Source: Flavobacteriaceae bacterium (GTDB lineage: Bacteria > Bacteroidota > Bacteroidia > Flavobacteriales > Flavobacteriaceae). From it: a DNA stretch of 64,000 bases. The stretch is from NCBI GenBank assembly GCA_947456815.1, contig CANGTL010000008.1:1-64000 (forward strand). Reading direction: 5' to 3'. Positions within the stretch are counted from its first letter, which is position 1, and the number at the start of each line of letters is the position of its first letter. Positions 34,545 through 43,856 of the stretch are shown in pieces. Position numbers and translations under genes: made by a program. Below the pieces are notes generated by a model that saw only the letters and a list, made by a program, of their open reading frames with translations, was not told where the DNA came from and did no database searches.

Positions 34545-35684
34545 TTAACCTTTTTCTTTATTTGTGTTGGAAAAATGCCAAAAAAGAAAGATAATTAAGC
34601 CCGGTAAAAACATGTTTCGCATTCTGATCATAATCCCAAGATTTCCTAGTGATTGCGAAAATGTCATTGCTCCAATGATTAAAAAATAAACCAATCCTTT
34701 AATAACAAATGGCGCGCTCTTAAACGAAGTTATTGGATTACTTCTGAAAAAACTAATAGTCAATATTAAAAGAATCATGTTCTCTATGGAAGCCAATAAA
34801 GAAGGGATACTATTGATGTCAAAAAAGAAGGGGCGAAACAAAAAGGTGAATATTTTAACCGGATACGGATAGGAAGATATATCAATTGCTGATCCAGTAT
34901 ATGACTTATTCAATAATGAGGCTTTATTTGAAGCAAAATTATTAAAACTGTCAATGGATGCTTCTTCAATTTTTGCAAATTTCAATACTAGTGGAAAAAT
35001 TGAAACTATAATTCCAATTATGATTGTCGAGAATAAAACCCTCTGAAATAAAGAAATCCTTTTAGTGGTCATGTATGCAAAACCAAAAGAAATTATCATA
35101 AATAAAGTAATATGGGGCCTAACGAAATACGATAAAAACAGAGCTAAGATTATAAAAGCAATTCTTTTTGTGATATTCATTATGCCATAAACAAAAATAC
35201 CAATAGAAAAAAACAGAAGTGTGTCTTTACCAACAGCGCAACTCCAAAAATGTAAGTTCGGTAGAAAAAACAGAATTGGAAATAAATTATAGCCTTTATA
35301 TTGAGGATTATTGGGTATCGTGTCAATGGCTGTTTTATAAAAATAGGCCAATCCAATAAACCCAAGGACACTATAAATTATTGTTCCGGTGAAATACGAT
35401 AACCCAAGAATATTTGATGGAATAAAGTTTAAAGCATATACGAAATAAGTTCCTTGTTCTTCATTAAAAGCGTAGAGAAAATCATCGATGGTCATTGTTT
35501 TTGCTTGTCTCCAATAACCTATTGAATCTCCAAAAACAAAGAAATAATAATAAATTCCAAACAATAAATGATAAAAATAAAGTTGTTTTAATGTAGTAAG
35601 ATTATTTTGAGATAACGAAGTTCTAAAACTGGTCACGAAAAAAAATCCCAATAAAACAAACACAATCACAAAAAGAAAATCCAT
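34545..35684 (-). CDS. putative O-antigen/exopolysaccharide polymerase (Wzy-like)
   Basis: A 379-aa protein with about ten membrane segments and few charged residues. Between helices are soluble loops with GDSIGYWRQAKTM (about 53-65), FWSCAVGKDTLLFF (about 148-161) and FVRPHITLFMI, and a larger loop before SYPYPVKIFTFLFRPFF. An Arg-rich periplasmic loop with an RP motif and the lack of any other polymerase in the cluster fit a Wzy role. Wzy proteins are poorly conserved, so the assignment rests on topology and context. It begins 4 bases after the acyltransferase gene. Confidence 0.7.
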   Translation of the reverse strand: MDFLFVIVFVLLGFFFVTSFRTSLSQNNLTTLKQLYFYHLLFGIYYYFFVFGDSIGYWRQAKTMTIDDFLYAFNEEQGTYFVYALNFIPSNILGLSYFTGTIIYSVLGFIGLAYFYKTAIDTIPNNPQYKGYNLFPILFFLPNLHFWSCAVGKDTLLFFSIGIFVYGIMNITKRIAFIILALFLSYFVRPHITLFMIISFGFAYMTTKRISLFQRVLFSTIIIGIIVSIFPLVLKFAKIEEASIDSFNNFASNKASLLNKSYTGSAIDISSYPYPVKIFTFLFRPFFFDINSIPSLLASIENMILLILTISFFRSNPITSFKSAPFVIKGLVYFLIIGAMTFSQSLGNLGIMIRMRNMFLPGLIIFLFWHFSNTNKEKG

Positions 35685-35688
35685 AGTT

Positions 35689-36735
35689 TCAGCTTATTAT
35701 CTTAGATTTTATAAAATTCATGCATTTTTTTTCAAATGTAAGATAATATAGATACCCGAAAATGCTTGACAAAAATAATACTAATCCTAATGATAAAATA
35801 AGACTAGGAAGTGAATTTATTTTTGGATATGTTCTTAGTATCAGCATCTGTAGCGGATTGTGAATCAAATAAATAGAATAAGACGCATTTCCCACCAACA
35901 TCATAATTGAATTGCTTTTTATCTTTTTTGTAAACCTACTAATTACGAAATACAGAATCAACAAGGCCATACTAGAAAATAAGTAATTCAAATAAAAATC
36001 TATGGTTATGTATTTTAAATTTTGAATACCTAAAAAAAGGAAAAAGAGAAAAGTAAAGATTACAATAAGATATCTTGACTTTATTTTTATATTGTGAATT
36101 ATAATCAATGAAAGCAGATATCCTAAAATAAACTCGATGTTATAGGGTGATAAAAACACATTTAATATCGGAGACTGAATAATAGCAATGTTCTGTAGTG
36201 AATTATAATTAAACAACAAAATAGCCAATGCCCAAAGCAAAACAAAATAATTCCATGCCTTTCTCGAGAAAAATGAAATGCTAAATACAAAATAAAAAAA
36301 CAGTTCAAAAGTTAAAGTCCATGCAACGGATAATGCAGGATTTCCAGAAGGAAATAAAGTTAGTGTTGTGAATAAACTAATTTCGCGCGTACTATTTGAA
36401 AACAAAGGAAGGTAGGCATACAAGATATACATGGCAATACCTAACGGAAGGTAAGGAATATAGATTCTAATAACCCTGTTTTTGATGTAATTTTGAAAGG
36501 CATTTGGGTTATTGTATTTGTGAAAACTAGCATAAGAAATAATAAAACCCGATAAGATAAAAAAGAAATCTACACCAAATTTACCAAACTTTCCTACCCC
36601 GTCAAGAAAGGGATTGTTTAAGTGGTGGTAGTAATTCAAAGAGCCGACCGCATGGTGCATCACCACCATCAATGCCGCAATTCCTCTGAATAACTGTAAT
36701 GATTCTAGATACCGACTTTTACTTTCTGTTTCCAT
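35689..36735 (-). CDS. membrane acyltransferase family 3 (OafA-like) (1)
   Basis: A 348-aa protein with about ten membrane helices and the acyltransferase-3 motifs LQLFRGIAALMVVMHHA (13-29), FGVDFFFILSGFIISYA, NRVIRIYIPYLPLG and LSVAWTLTFELFFY. The Arg of LFRG and the His pair in VVMHHA are the usual catalytic region. It should transfer acetyl or other acyl groups to a sugar during polymer assembly. Its start overlaps the end of the upstream glycosyltransferase by 17 bases. Confidence 0.88.
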   Translation of the reverse strand: METESKSRYLESLQLFRGIAALMVVMHHAVGSLNYYHHLNNPFLDGVGKFGKFGVDFFFILSGFIISYASFHKYNNPNAFQNYIKNRVIRIYIPYLPLGIAMYILYAYLPLFSNSTREISLFTTLTLFPSGNPALSVAWTLTFELFFYFVFSISFFSRKAWNYFVLLWALAILLFNYNSLQNIAIIQSPILNVFLSPYNIEFILGYLLSLIIIHNIKIKSRYLIVIFTFLFFLFLGIQNLKYITIDFYLNYLFSSMALLILYFVISRFTKKIKSNSIMMLVGNASYSIYLIHNPLQMLILRTYPKINSLPSLILSLGLVLFLSSIFGYLYYLTFEKKCMNFIKSKIIS

Positions 36736-37792
36736 CTCTTAAAAGTGGAATTAACTTATTCAAGCTGTTTTGTAAGCTGTATGCTTTTTCTACTTTTTCT
36801 CTTCCTTGACTTCCAAATTGCTTTCTTAATTGGGAATCTTTTATTAGGATTTTTAACTTCTCAATCCACTCATGCTCATTTTCAACTAAAAAACCATTAA
36901 CGCCATCCTCAACTACCTCATTATTCATGCCGATTGAAGAAGCTACAACTGGCAAACCGCAACCCATATATTGAATTAACTTATAGGCACATTTACCTAA
37001 CTCCCATGGTGTATTTTCCAAAGGCATTATGCCAATATCCATGTTAGCTATCATCGCGACTTCTGTCGATTCTGACCACTTCAAATATGTAATTGAGCCT
37101 TCAAAATCTAATACTTCATTAGCGCCAATAATATGTAATTCAAACGGAACTTCCTCTTTTAATGCCTTAAAAACAGTACTTAATTTTTTTACATATTTAA
37201 AAGTAGAAGGTGAACCTATCCAACCTATTATTACTTTATCATTGGGATTTTTTTCAGGTATTGTTTCATATTTTATCGCATCAATGACCGTAGGGAAAGT
37301 GATGATTCTGCGCGCGCCTGAATTTTTAGCTTTTCGAAACAAATAGTCATTCCCCGCTAAAACACAATCGCTATACTTCATCACATTTTCAATTTTATTC
37401 TTTAGGAAAAATTGAATGAGTTTATTAGGACTTAAGCCATAATTATGAAAAATAGCATCATCATAATCTACAATATATTTTATGTTTAAAAGGGAAAGTA
37501 ATTTTTCAAACCAACTGAAAAAATAAGGAAAAATCTCCTTTTCGATGACAACTTTATCATATTTATTGATGCTAAAAAGAACAAAAAATCTTTCAAAATA
37601 ATAAGTTGCTAGTTTGAATTTGGATATCTTTTTTTTGGCATATAAACTATTTAAATAATCTTTGTCAAAAAATGGTTTTACAGTTACAGCGATTCCTTCT
37701 TTTTCCAAAAGCGGAAAATACTGATAACTTCGCAATCGACTGCTGGCACCATTTCTACTATATTTTGTAAGATAAAGTACTTTCATTAGCAA
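36719..37792 (-). CDS. glycosyltransferase family 4
   Basis: A 357-aa GT-B enzyme: VLYLTKYSRNGASSRLRSYQYFPLL at the start, IVDYDDAIFHNYG, VIIGWIGSPSTFKYVKKL, and the donor motif PWELGKCAYKLIQYMGCGLPVVASSIG. The DYDDAIFH and GKCAYKLIQYMGCG patterns are common in cell-wall GT4 enzymes of polysaccharide clusters. The sugar specificity is unknown. It overlaps the upstream glycosyltransferase by 7 bases and the downstream acyltransferase by 17. Confidence 0.87.
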   Translation of the reverse strand: MLMKVLYLTKYSRNGASSRLRSYQYFPLLEKEGIAVTVKPFFDKDYLNSLYAKKKISKFKLATYYFERFFVLFSINKYDKVVIEKEIFPYFFSWFEKLLSLLNIKYIVDYDDAIFHNYGLSPNKLIQFFLKNKIENVMKYSDCVLAGNDYLFRKAKNSGARRIITFPTVIDAIKYETIPEKNPNDKVIIGWIGSPSTFKYVKKLSTVFKALKEEVPFELHIIGANEVLDFEGSITYLKWSESTEVAMIANMDIGIMPLENTPWELGKCAYKLIQYMGCGLPVVASSIGMNNEVVEDGVNGFLVENEHEWIEKLKILIKDSQLRKQFGSQGREKVEKAYSLQNSLNKLIPLLRDGNRK

Positions 37793-38973
37793 TAATTTAG
37801 TGCTTTATTGTAACTAGCGGCACTGATTTCTAAGGAAAAATGATCCGTTGCAAACTTTTGTACTTGAGATTTATCAATCGCTTCAGCCTTTTCAATAAAA
37901 ACCAGTGCTTTTTCTGCAGAATCTGTCGCATCGTGGTCGTATAACAGACAAAAATCTTTATCTTTTAGAATCATTTCAGTGTCGCCAATGCCCAAGGAAG
38001 CAATAGTTGGTAAACCCATTAATAAGTACTCACCAAGTTTTATTGGGGCCACGCCCTGCATACTTGGTTTAGGATCTCTTATGGCAAAAGCAATATCTCC
38101 GACTGAAAGGTATTTTGGAATAGCTGCAAATGGAACTGATTTTAAAACAATCTTATCTTGTAAATCTACTGGGATTCTTTCTTTTGCAAAATCTACATGA
38201 GCCGTCAATATCAGAAAAACAGCGTTGTGATTTATTTCCAGATAACTTTTGAATATATTAATCATGATTTCAAATCCGTATTGCGGACCTAAGGAACCAC
38301 TATAAATAAAAACTTTACTATCTTTCTTGATGTTTAAATCTTTTCGCAGCTTTTGAGCCTGGTCACCGTCAGGTATAAAAAATTGAGTGTCTATTCCGTT
38401 TACTACAACAAAAAACTTATCCTGATAACTACTTCCAATAGAACCGAGATGAAAATCAATTGCCTTTTTGCTTCTTGTTATAACAACATCCGCCTTTCTT
38501 AGCATTGATCTTTCTTCTCTTTTGTAAATATTATAAATTAAACTGCTCTTTTTTAATCCTGAGAAATCGATTCGTTCCTCGATAGGCAAACCATCGGCAT
38601 CAAAAATAATTTTGCCATCGATGTTTTTCAATCGATTTACCATGATGGATGGCATCGTACTTCTTGGCATGATGATATCGATTTCATTATTTTGGAGGTA
38701 TTTCTTGATAAAGGAAACACCTTCAATTACTGTAAAAAAACTACCAATTAATGCATTTGGTTTTTTGTAGATTTTTTTTGCACTGTACTTTATATTACAT
38801 TCTCTTGCTTTCCTTTTGGTAATCGCTGTTCGTTCTTTTGGCGCCCAAGTAAATTGAATTATGTGAAATTGATATCTATTTTCTTTCTGAATCTCATTAA
38901 ATATGGGCAAAAACAAACCCTCCATGTAAGTTGTTTGCGCGCCATCCCAAGTAATAAAAAGTATATTTTTCAT
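37786..38973 (-). CDS. glycosyltransferase family 4
   Basis: A 395-aa GT-B enzyme: NILFITWDGAQTTYMEGLFLPIF, KIIFDADGLPIEERID, a GSLGPQYGFEIMINIF phosphate-binding loop, and PIKLGEYLLMGLPTIAS in the donor site. It has no signal peptide, so it acts at the cytoplasmic face. It overlaps the next glycosyltransferase gene by 7 bases and follows the acyltransferase by 6. Confidence 0.86.
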   Translation of the reverse strand: MKNILFITWDGAQTTYMEGLFLPIFNEIQKENRYQFHIIQFTWAPKERTAITKRKARECNIKYSAKKIYKKPNALIGSFFTVIEGVSFIKKYLQNNEIDIIMPRSTMPSIMVNRLKNIDGKIIFDADGLPIEERIDFSGLKKSSLIYNIYKREERSMLRKADVVITRSKKAIDFHLGSIGSSYQDKFFVVVNGIDTQFFIPDGDQAQKLRKDLNIKKDSKVFIYSGSLGPQYGFEIMINIFKSYLEINHNAVFLILTAHVDFAKERIPVDLQDKIVLKSVPFAAIPKYLSVGDIAFAIRDPKPSMQGVAPIKLGEYLLMGLPTIASLGIGDTEMILKDKDFCLLYDHDATDSAEKALVFIEKAEAIDKSQVQKFATDHFSLEISAASYNKALNYC

Positions 38974-38979
38974 TGTTTC

Positions 38980-40059
38980 TTAAAATTTACTAGCAGCGCT
39001 TGCAACTGTTGTGTATTTGGTTTTTAGTTTTAAAAATCGTTTTTCAAAATAAAAATAAGAAAGATGAGACACCAAAATGACCGCGCAAAAAGTACAGACC
39101 ATAAATAAAATAATTTTTGTAAGTCCGCTTGTGCCATTATTGAGTAAAAACCTTGAAGTAAAATAAATCAGCAAAGGATTGTAGATGTATAATCCAAATG
39201 AGATTTTACCCAAATAATCAAAAACTTTATTCTCTAAAGAAAATATAGGACTCGGATTATTAATTTGATTGAAAATAATGATCACAACTATAACCGAGAT
39301 AATTTCATTATTGACAATAGAGAAAACACTAATTTGATTCATCATAAATAACATTAAAATGAACCATGCGAGTAGTTCAATAACCTTCTTATTACTAAAT
39401 GCAACTATTTTACTGTTTTCAAAATATAAACAAGCGCCAATCCCACCAATGCCCAAACAACAAAACCTCGTATGCAGCAATATGGATTGCCAAAATATCG
39501 GGGCATTCATGATAGACAATCCTATTTTCAAACCAAAATACGCGGCACAAAACAGGAAAATGGATTGCTTAATTTTTGATGAATATTTAATTAACCATGG
39601 CCAGAAGGCATAAAACTGTTCCTCAACACCCACTGACCAATAATGTGTTAATAATGGAATCGTAACTATTACATGTCCAGATAAATGAAGCGCGAAAGGA
39701 ATGTTTGGGACAACAAAAATATAATACAAAATTGTACTTGGTAACATAAATTTCATCACCAAAACAACCAAGACAATATAAAAAAAATAGAGCGGCCAAA
39801 TTCGTAAAATCCGTCGCATATAGAATTTCTTTATATCAATTTTAGATTTAGATTCTAGCTCTTTAAGCAATAAATAGGTAATCAAAAAACCACTTAAAGC
39901 GAAAAAAATGGTAACAGAATAACCACCAAAATGCCCAAAATAATTGGTTTTTAGAAACCCTCTTTCTACTAATACTCCACATACATGGGCAAGAATAACG
40001 GAACAGGCAGCAATTGCTCGCAAACCATTCAATCCCGGTAAATACATTTTTGCTTTCAA
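38980..40059 (-). CDS. membrane acyltransferase family 3 (OafA-like) (2)
   Basis: A 359-aa polytopic protein with all acyltransferase-3 marks: LPGLNGLRAIAACSVILAHV (8-27), YSVTIFFALSGFLITYLLLKE, FYMRRILRIWPLYFFYI and LLTHYWSVGVEEQFYAFWP. It is a likely O-acetyltransferase for the repeat unit. With the first OafA-like protein and two hexapeptide acyltransferases, the polymer may be heavily acylated. Directly adjacent to the upstream glycosyltransferase (0-base gap). Confidence 0.9.
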   Translation of the reverse strand: MKAKMYLPGLNGLRAIAACSVILAHVCGVLVERGFLKTNYFGHFGGYSVTIFFALSGFLITYLLLKELESKSKIDIKKFYMRRILRIWPLYFFYIVLVVLVMKFMLPSTILYYIFVVPNIPFALHLSGHVIVTIPLLTHYWSVGVEEQFYAFWPWLIKYSSKIKQSIFLFCAAYFGLKIGLSIMNAPIFWQSILLHTRFCCLGIGGIGACLYFENSKIVAFSNKKVIELLAWFILMLFMMNQISVFSIVNNEIISVIVVIIIFNQINNPSPIFSLENKVFDYLGKISFGLYIYNPLLIYFTSRFLLNNGTSGLTKIILFMVCTFCAVILVSHLSYFYFEKRFLKLKTKYTTVASAASKF

Positions 40060-41193
40060 TTAGTTGTTTCTTAATTGTTTGTTTAAAATCAATTCGGTAT
40101 ATAAGTCAGCAACGTCTTTCACATAGCGATCTTCTGTATAATTCTTCATGGCTTTGACATATCCTTTGTCACCAAATTGCTGTCTTAAATCAGCATCAAG
40201 ACATAAGATATTCAGTTTCTTCCTGATTGCTTCAATATCAAATTTATCGACCAAAAAACCGGTTTCATTGTCATCAATAATATATTGCATGCCGCCAACG
40301 TTGGTTGCTACGACTGGCAGTTTGTGCAACATTGCTTCTGCTAAAACAAGTCCAAAAGCTTCATAGGCAGAGACCAAACAAAAAATATCGAAAACGGCAT
40401 AATACGCTTCAATTTCATTTTGATAACCCGCAAAAACTACCTGACTTTGAATGCCAAGTTTGATTACTAAATCTTCATAATTACTTTTTTCCGGTCCATC
40501 GCCAACCAATACTAATTTAATCTTCTTGTTTTTCGTCGCTAAAATTGAAAAAGCATTTATTAAATCTGAAAATCGTTTGTGAGCGTCAGAATTCATTCGT
40601 CCAACCGAGCCAATAACAACTTCATCTTTCAAAAGTTTGTGTTCCTGTGTTATGCGTTCTTTCGTTTCATCAGAAACAATATTAGGAACGACAACGCCAT
40701 TATTGATTAAGACAACTTTATCTTGAGATACTTTAATTTTATTTTTCAGGTAATTTGTAGCGGCTGGAGACACTCCAATTACTTTATTTGCGGGTATGCA
40801 AAGTAACTTCATTAATAAATTACCTCTCCATGTTCTATTTTGTGGGTCTGAGGTTTCTTCTAAAATAATTATAGGAACACGCTTATAAAATCCATTTATT
40901 GCAGCCATTGTTACGCCCTCAAAAACAGCCCCATGAATAATATGAGGCTTGAAGTCATTGATTATTTTGATTACTTTTCGGTGTTGTCTTATATCTAAAA
41001 AGGATTTCAAATCACCAATTTCAATAATTTCAACATCATGCTTTTTAAATTCATCTGGAAAACTGCCTACAGCATTGGTGCAAATAATCTTAAGCTCAAA
41101 CTTGGATTTATCCAATAATTTAGCCAAAGACAAACGCCTACGTTCTACTCCTCCAGAACCCATGGTGTCAATAATGTTTAGCACTCTAATCAT
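40060..41193 (-). CDS. glycosyltransferase family 4
   Basis: A 377-aa GT-B enzyme with the classical GT4 pattern: VLNIIDTMGSGGVERRRLSLAKLL (4-27), HIIHGAVFEGV, VIGSVGRMNSDAHKRFSDLI, LVLVGDGPEKSNYEDLVIKLG, and VSAYEAFGLVLAEAMLHKLPVVATNVGGM (EX7E). Its ATG overlaps the stop of the upstream glycosyltransferase by 4 bases (ATGA type), so translation is probably coupled. Specificity unknown. Confidence 0.9.
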   Translation of the reverse strand: MIRVLNIIDTMGSGGVERRRLSLAKLLDKSKFELKIICTNAVGSFPDEFKKHDVEIIEIGDLKSFLDIRQHRKVIKIINDFKPHIIHGAVFEGVTMAAINGFYKRVPIIILEETSDPQNRTWRGNLLMKLLCIPANKVIGVSPAATNYLKNKIKVSQDKVVLINNGVVVPNIVSDETKERITQEHKLLKDEVVIGSVGRMNSDAHKRFSDLINAFSILATKNKKIKLVLVGDGPEKSNYEDLVIKLGIQSQVVFAGYQNEIEAYYAVFDIFCLVSAYEAFGLVLAEAMLHKLPVVATNVGGMQYIIDDNETGFLVDKFDIEAIRKKLNILCLDADLRQQFGDKGYVKAMKNYTEDRYVKDVADLYTELILNKQLRNN

Positions 41194-42254
41194 AGCTTAT
41201 TTTGATAAAGATTTTCAAGAACTTCAACATAGTTCTCAGTAGTAAAACGATTTTCGACAGATAATCTACCTTGCTTTGCTATTTTTTGAATTTCAACATA
41301 AGGCATGGCAATAATTCTATCGAGATGAGCAACCAACTCCGATTCAATTGTAGGATTAAACAACCATCCATTTTCATGATGCATAATAAACTCGGGAATT
41401 CCTCCTACATCCGAACACAAACATGCTATTTCTTGCTGCATAGCTTCTACTACTGCAATGCCAAAACCTTCTGAAAGAGATGGAATTACAAACAGATGTG
41501 ATTTAGCGAGATACGTTTCTGGATGTTCTACAAATCCCGTAATAATCACTCTGTTTTCTAGTTTCAAACTCTGTATTAAGGCCTCTAAGTTATCTCTTTC
41601 CGAGCCTTTACCTACCAAAATTAATTTTGAATTCGTATCTTTTATTTTCGAAAACGCTTTGATGAGTAAAGATTGATTTTTTACTTTTTCAAGGCGACCA
41701 ACGGATACAATTGTAAATTCGTTTGCCAAATGCTTTTCGACTTTTCTGCCGGAACTAACTGGGTTGTAAATAACAATTCCTTTTTCGGCATTGATTTCTT
41801 TATTTGTAACGATAAAATCCTTAACCGCTTTTGAAACACAAACAACTCGGTACGTGAAACTGTAAATCCTTCTAAAAATAATTTTCGCGGTCAAAGAATG
41901 GTTAGGATATCCTATTTCTTCACCAATAATCATTTTCACGCCCGCCAATTTTGCGGCTAGTATGCCATGAAAATTAGCTTCTGCCGCAGCGGTATGGACT
42001 ACATCGGGCTTTACTTTTCTAAACCATTGGTATAAAGTCCAAATGTTTTTAAGGTTTGAAATCTTAGGATTCTTATTAAAAATCACAACTTCAAAACCTT
42101 TTTTTCTGATGATTTCCTCGGCATAACCGCCATGACCAATAGCTGCAAAAATATATTCATTTTGAAGTGATGCCATGTCAGATTCCGCAAACGAAATATA
42201 TTGCCGTTCTTGTCCTCCAAAATCTAATAAAGTAGTTAATCGGATTACTTTCAT
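41190..42254 (-). CDS. glycosyltransferase family 4
   Basis: A 354-aa GT-B enzyme: VIRLTTLLDFGGQERQYISFAE at the start, KPDVVHTAAAEANFHGILAA, FTIVSVGRLEKVKNQSLLIKAF, LILVGKGSERDNLEAL and SLSEGFGIAVVEAMQQEIACLCSDVGGI (EX7E). The two adjacent GT4 enzymes, here and downstream, are similar in layout and could add successive residues. It follows the GT2 gene by one base and overlaps the next by 4. Confidence 0.9.
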   Translation of the reverse strand: MKVIRLTTLLDFGGQERQYISFAESDMASLQNEYIFAAIGHGGYAEEIIRKKGFEVVIFNKNPKISNLKNIWTLYQWFRKVKPDVVHTAAAEANFHGILAAKLAGVKMIIGEEIGYPNHSLTAKIIFRRIYSFTYRVVCVSKAVKDFIVTNKEINAEKGIVIYNPVSSGRKVEKHLANEFTIVSVGRLEKVKNQSLLIKAFSKIKDTNSKLILVGKGSERDNLEALIQSLKLENRVIITGFVEHPETYLAKSHLFVIPSLSEGFGIAVVEAMQQEIACLCSDVGGIPEFIMHHENGWLFNPTIESELVAHLDRIIAMPYVEIQKIAKQGRLSVENRFTTENYVEVLENLYQNKL

Positions 42255-42255
42255 G

Positions 42256-43197
42256 CTAATTCAAGATATATCTGATTATTAATTTTAAATAGACTCGAAT
42301 AAAACGGCTGCATTTCTGCGATTTCAAAAGCTTTTGACCAAGCGAGAACGGCAATAAATATAATAACTGAAGTAAAAAGAATTTATGCTCGATATCTTTT
42401 AACACTTCTGCAGCTTTAACCCTGTTTTCTTCATCAAAATAATAGGGATAGAGATTGAAATAAACATAAAGACTAATAAACTTGTTGAAATTCTTATCTG
42501 CGTTAGATTCTTTCAAATCTCTATATAAATCATTGATATTGCCCACCAAATCATTTTCTAAAGCGATTTTGCTTTTAGTAATTTGGTTGGAATCTTCATC
42601 TGAATAATATACCAAAGTATTGGTAATATAAAATGCATTGCCGCCACTTTGAATTGTTCGGAACCAAACATCATGATCTTCTCCTTTTTTCAAGTTCTTG
42701 TTGAATCCGTCATTTTTTTCAAAAAACGTTTTCTTAATTACTGAAGATGATGAAGTAAAGTAGGTGTTTTTTATGGCTTCTCTAAAGTAATTGTCAAACC
42801 TATAATAAGTAGGAACATCAAATTTATTATCAAAAAATTCAATAAATCTCGAATAATGACTGCCAACAATTTTTACTTCTTTTTCCTTTTTTAAAATAAA
42901 ATCAATACTTTCTAAATATTGTGGATGCCACGCATCATCAGCATCTAAAAAGGCTACGTATTCATATTTAGCTTTCTTTATCCCCATGTTTCTCGCAACA
43001 GAAACACCTTCGTTTTTTTGGGAATAAATGCATATAAGATCGGCATATTTTTTTGAGATTAATGCTATTCCGTTGTCTGTTGAACCATCATCAATGATGA
43101 TAATTTCATATTTTTCAAATGTTTGATGCAATACCGAATCGATACATCGAATGATATAGGAAGATTTATTAAAATATGGAATAATTACTGAAAACAT
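42256..43197 (-). CDS. glycosyltransferase family 2
   Basis: A 313-aa GT-A enzyme: FSVIIPYFNKSSYIIRCIDSVLHQT (2-26), YEIIIIDDGSTDNG, NMGIKKAKYEYVAFLDADDAWHPQYL (DXD metal site), and KGEDHDVWFRT (catalytic ED/W region). The C-terminal 100 residues are helical without a clear membrane segment. Inverting transfer is expected. The donor is unknown. It lies between the hexapeptide acetyltransferase and a GT4 gene in the same transcript. Confidence 0.9.
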   Translation of the reverse strand: MFSVIIPYFNKSSYIIRCIDSVLHQTFEKYEIIIIDDGSTDNGIALISKKYADLICIYSQKNEGVSVARNMGIKKAKYEYVAFLDADDAWHPQYLESIDFILKKEKEVKIVGSHYSRFIEFFDNKFDVPTYYRFDNYFREAIKNTYFTSSSSVIKKTFFEKNDGFNKNLKKGEDHDVWFRTIQSGGNAFYITNTLVYYSDEDSNQITKSKIALENDLVGNINDLYRDLKESNADKNFNKFISLYVYFNLYPYYFDEENRVKAAEVLKDIEHKFFLLQLLYLLPFSLGQKLLKSQKCSRFIRVYLKLIIRYILN

Positions 43198-43205
43198 CTA
43201 TTTTT

Positions 43206-43853
43206 TTACTTCCATTCTACATTTTCTTTAAGCACTTTTGCTGGAATTCCTCCCGCCAAACATTTTGCAGGAATATCGTTTGTAACCACAGCGCCTGCCG
43301 CTATTATTGCTCCATCGCCAATAGTCACGCCTTTTAAAATGGTAACATTTGTTCCAATCCATACTTGATTTCCTATCACAATAGGTTGTGTCATCAAATG
43401 TTCTTTACCTTTTATAGAATGCGCATCACTATCCCAAATAGTTAAGTTTTCTGAAATAGCGACGTCATGTCCGATAGTTATAGCAGCATAGCATCTGATT
43501 TTTGCATATCGATTGATATAGCCGCTTCCTAAATTTAATTTGGCGTTTTTAAAAACCATTACATCACAACCGCTGTGAATAAAGAATGTGTTTTCAACAT
43601 TGATTTCTGAGTTTGCATACATTTCAATATTACCAACAAACGGATCTTTTTTAGTGATGTATCGGTTGAGGACTAAATGACCATTATTTAAATTAATGCG
43701 TGCCGTTTTGTCAATTGAATGTCCACAATTTCCGAATAATAGTATCCTACTCATTTGCTTTCTAACGCCTTTCGTTCTTATGTTCACAATGAAGTTTTTA
43801 TACTTTAGCAAGTGAATATTTGAAGCGTATATTTTTCTGATTTTATTCATCAT
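43206..43853 (-). CDS. hexapeptide-repeat acyltransferase
   Basis: A 215-aa left-handed beta-helix protein: ISENLTIWDSDAHSIKG carries the catalytic His, and VIGNQVWIGTNVTILKGVTIGDGAIIAAGAVVTNDIPAKCLAGGIPAKVLKENVEW is the usual C-terminal half of maltose/galactoside O-acetyltransferase-like enzymes. The first 50 residues are basic and not part of the helix. A serine or sugar O-acetylation role in the polysaccharide is inferred. It sits 3 bases after the flippase gene. Confidence 0.89.
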   Translation of the reverse strand: MMNKIRKIYASNIHLLKYKNFIVNIRTKGVRKQMSRILLFGNCGHSIDKTARINLNNGHLVLNRYITKKDPFVGNIEMYANSEINVENTFFIHSGCDVMVFKNAKLNLGSGYINRYAKIRCYAAITIGHDVAISENLTIWDSDAHSIKGKEHLMTQPIVIGNQVWIGTNVTILKGVTIGDGAIIAAGAVVTNDIPAKCLAGGIPAKVLKENVEWK

Positions 43854-43856
43854 TAC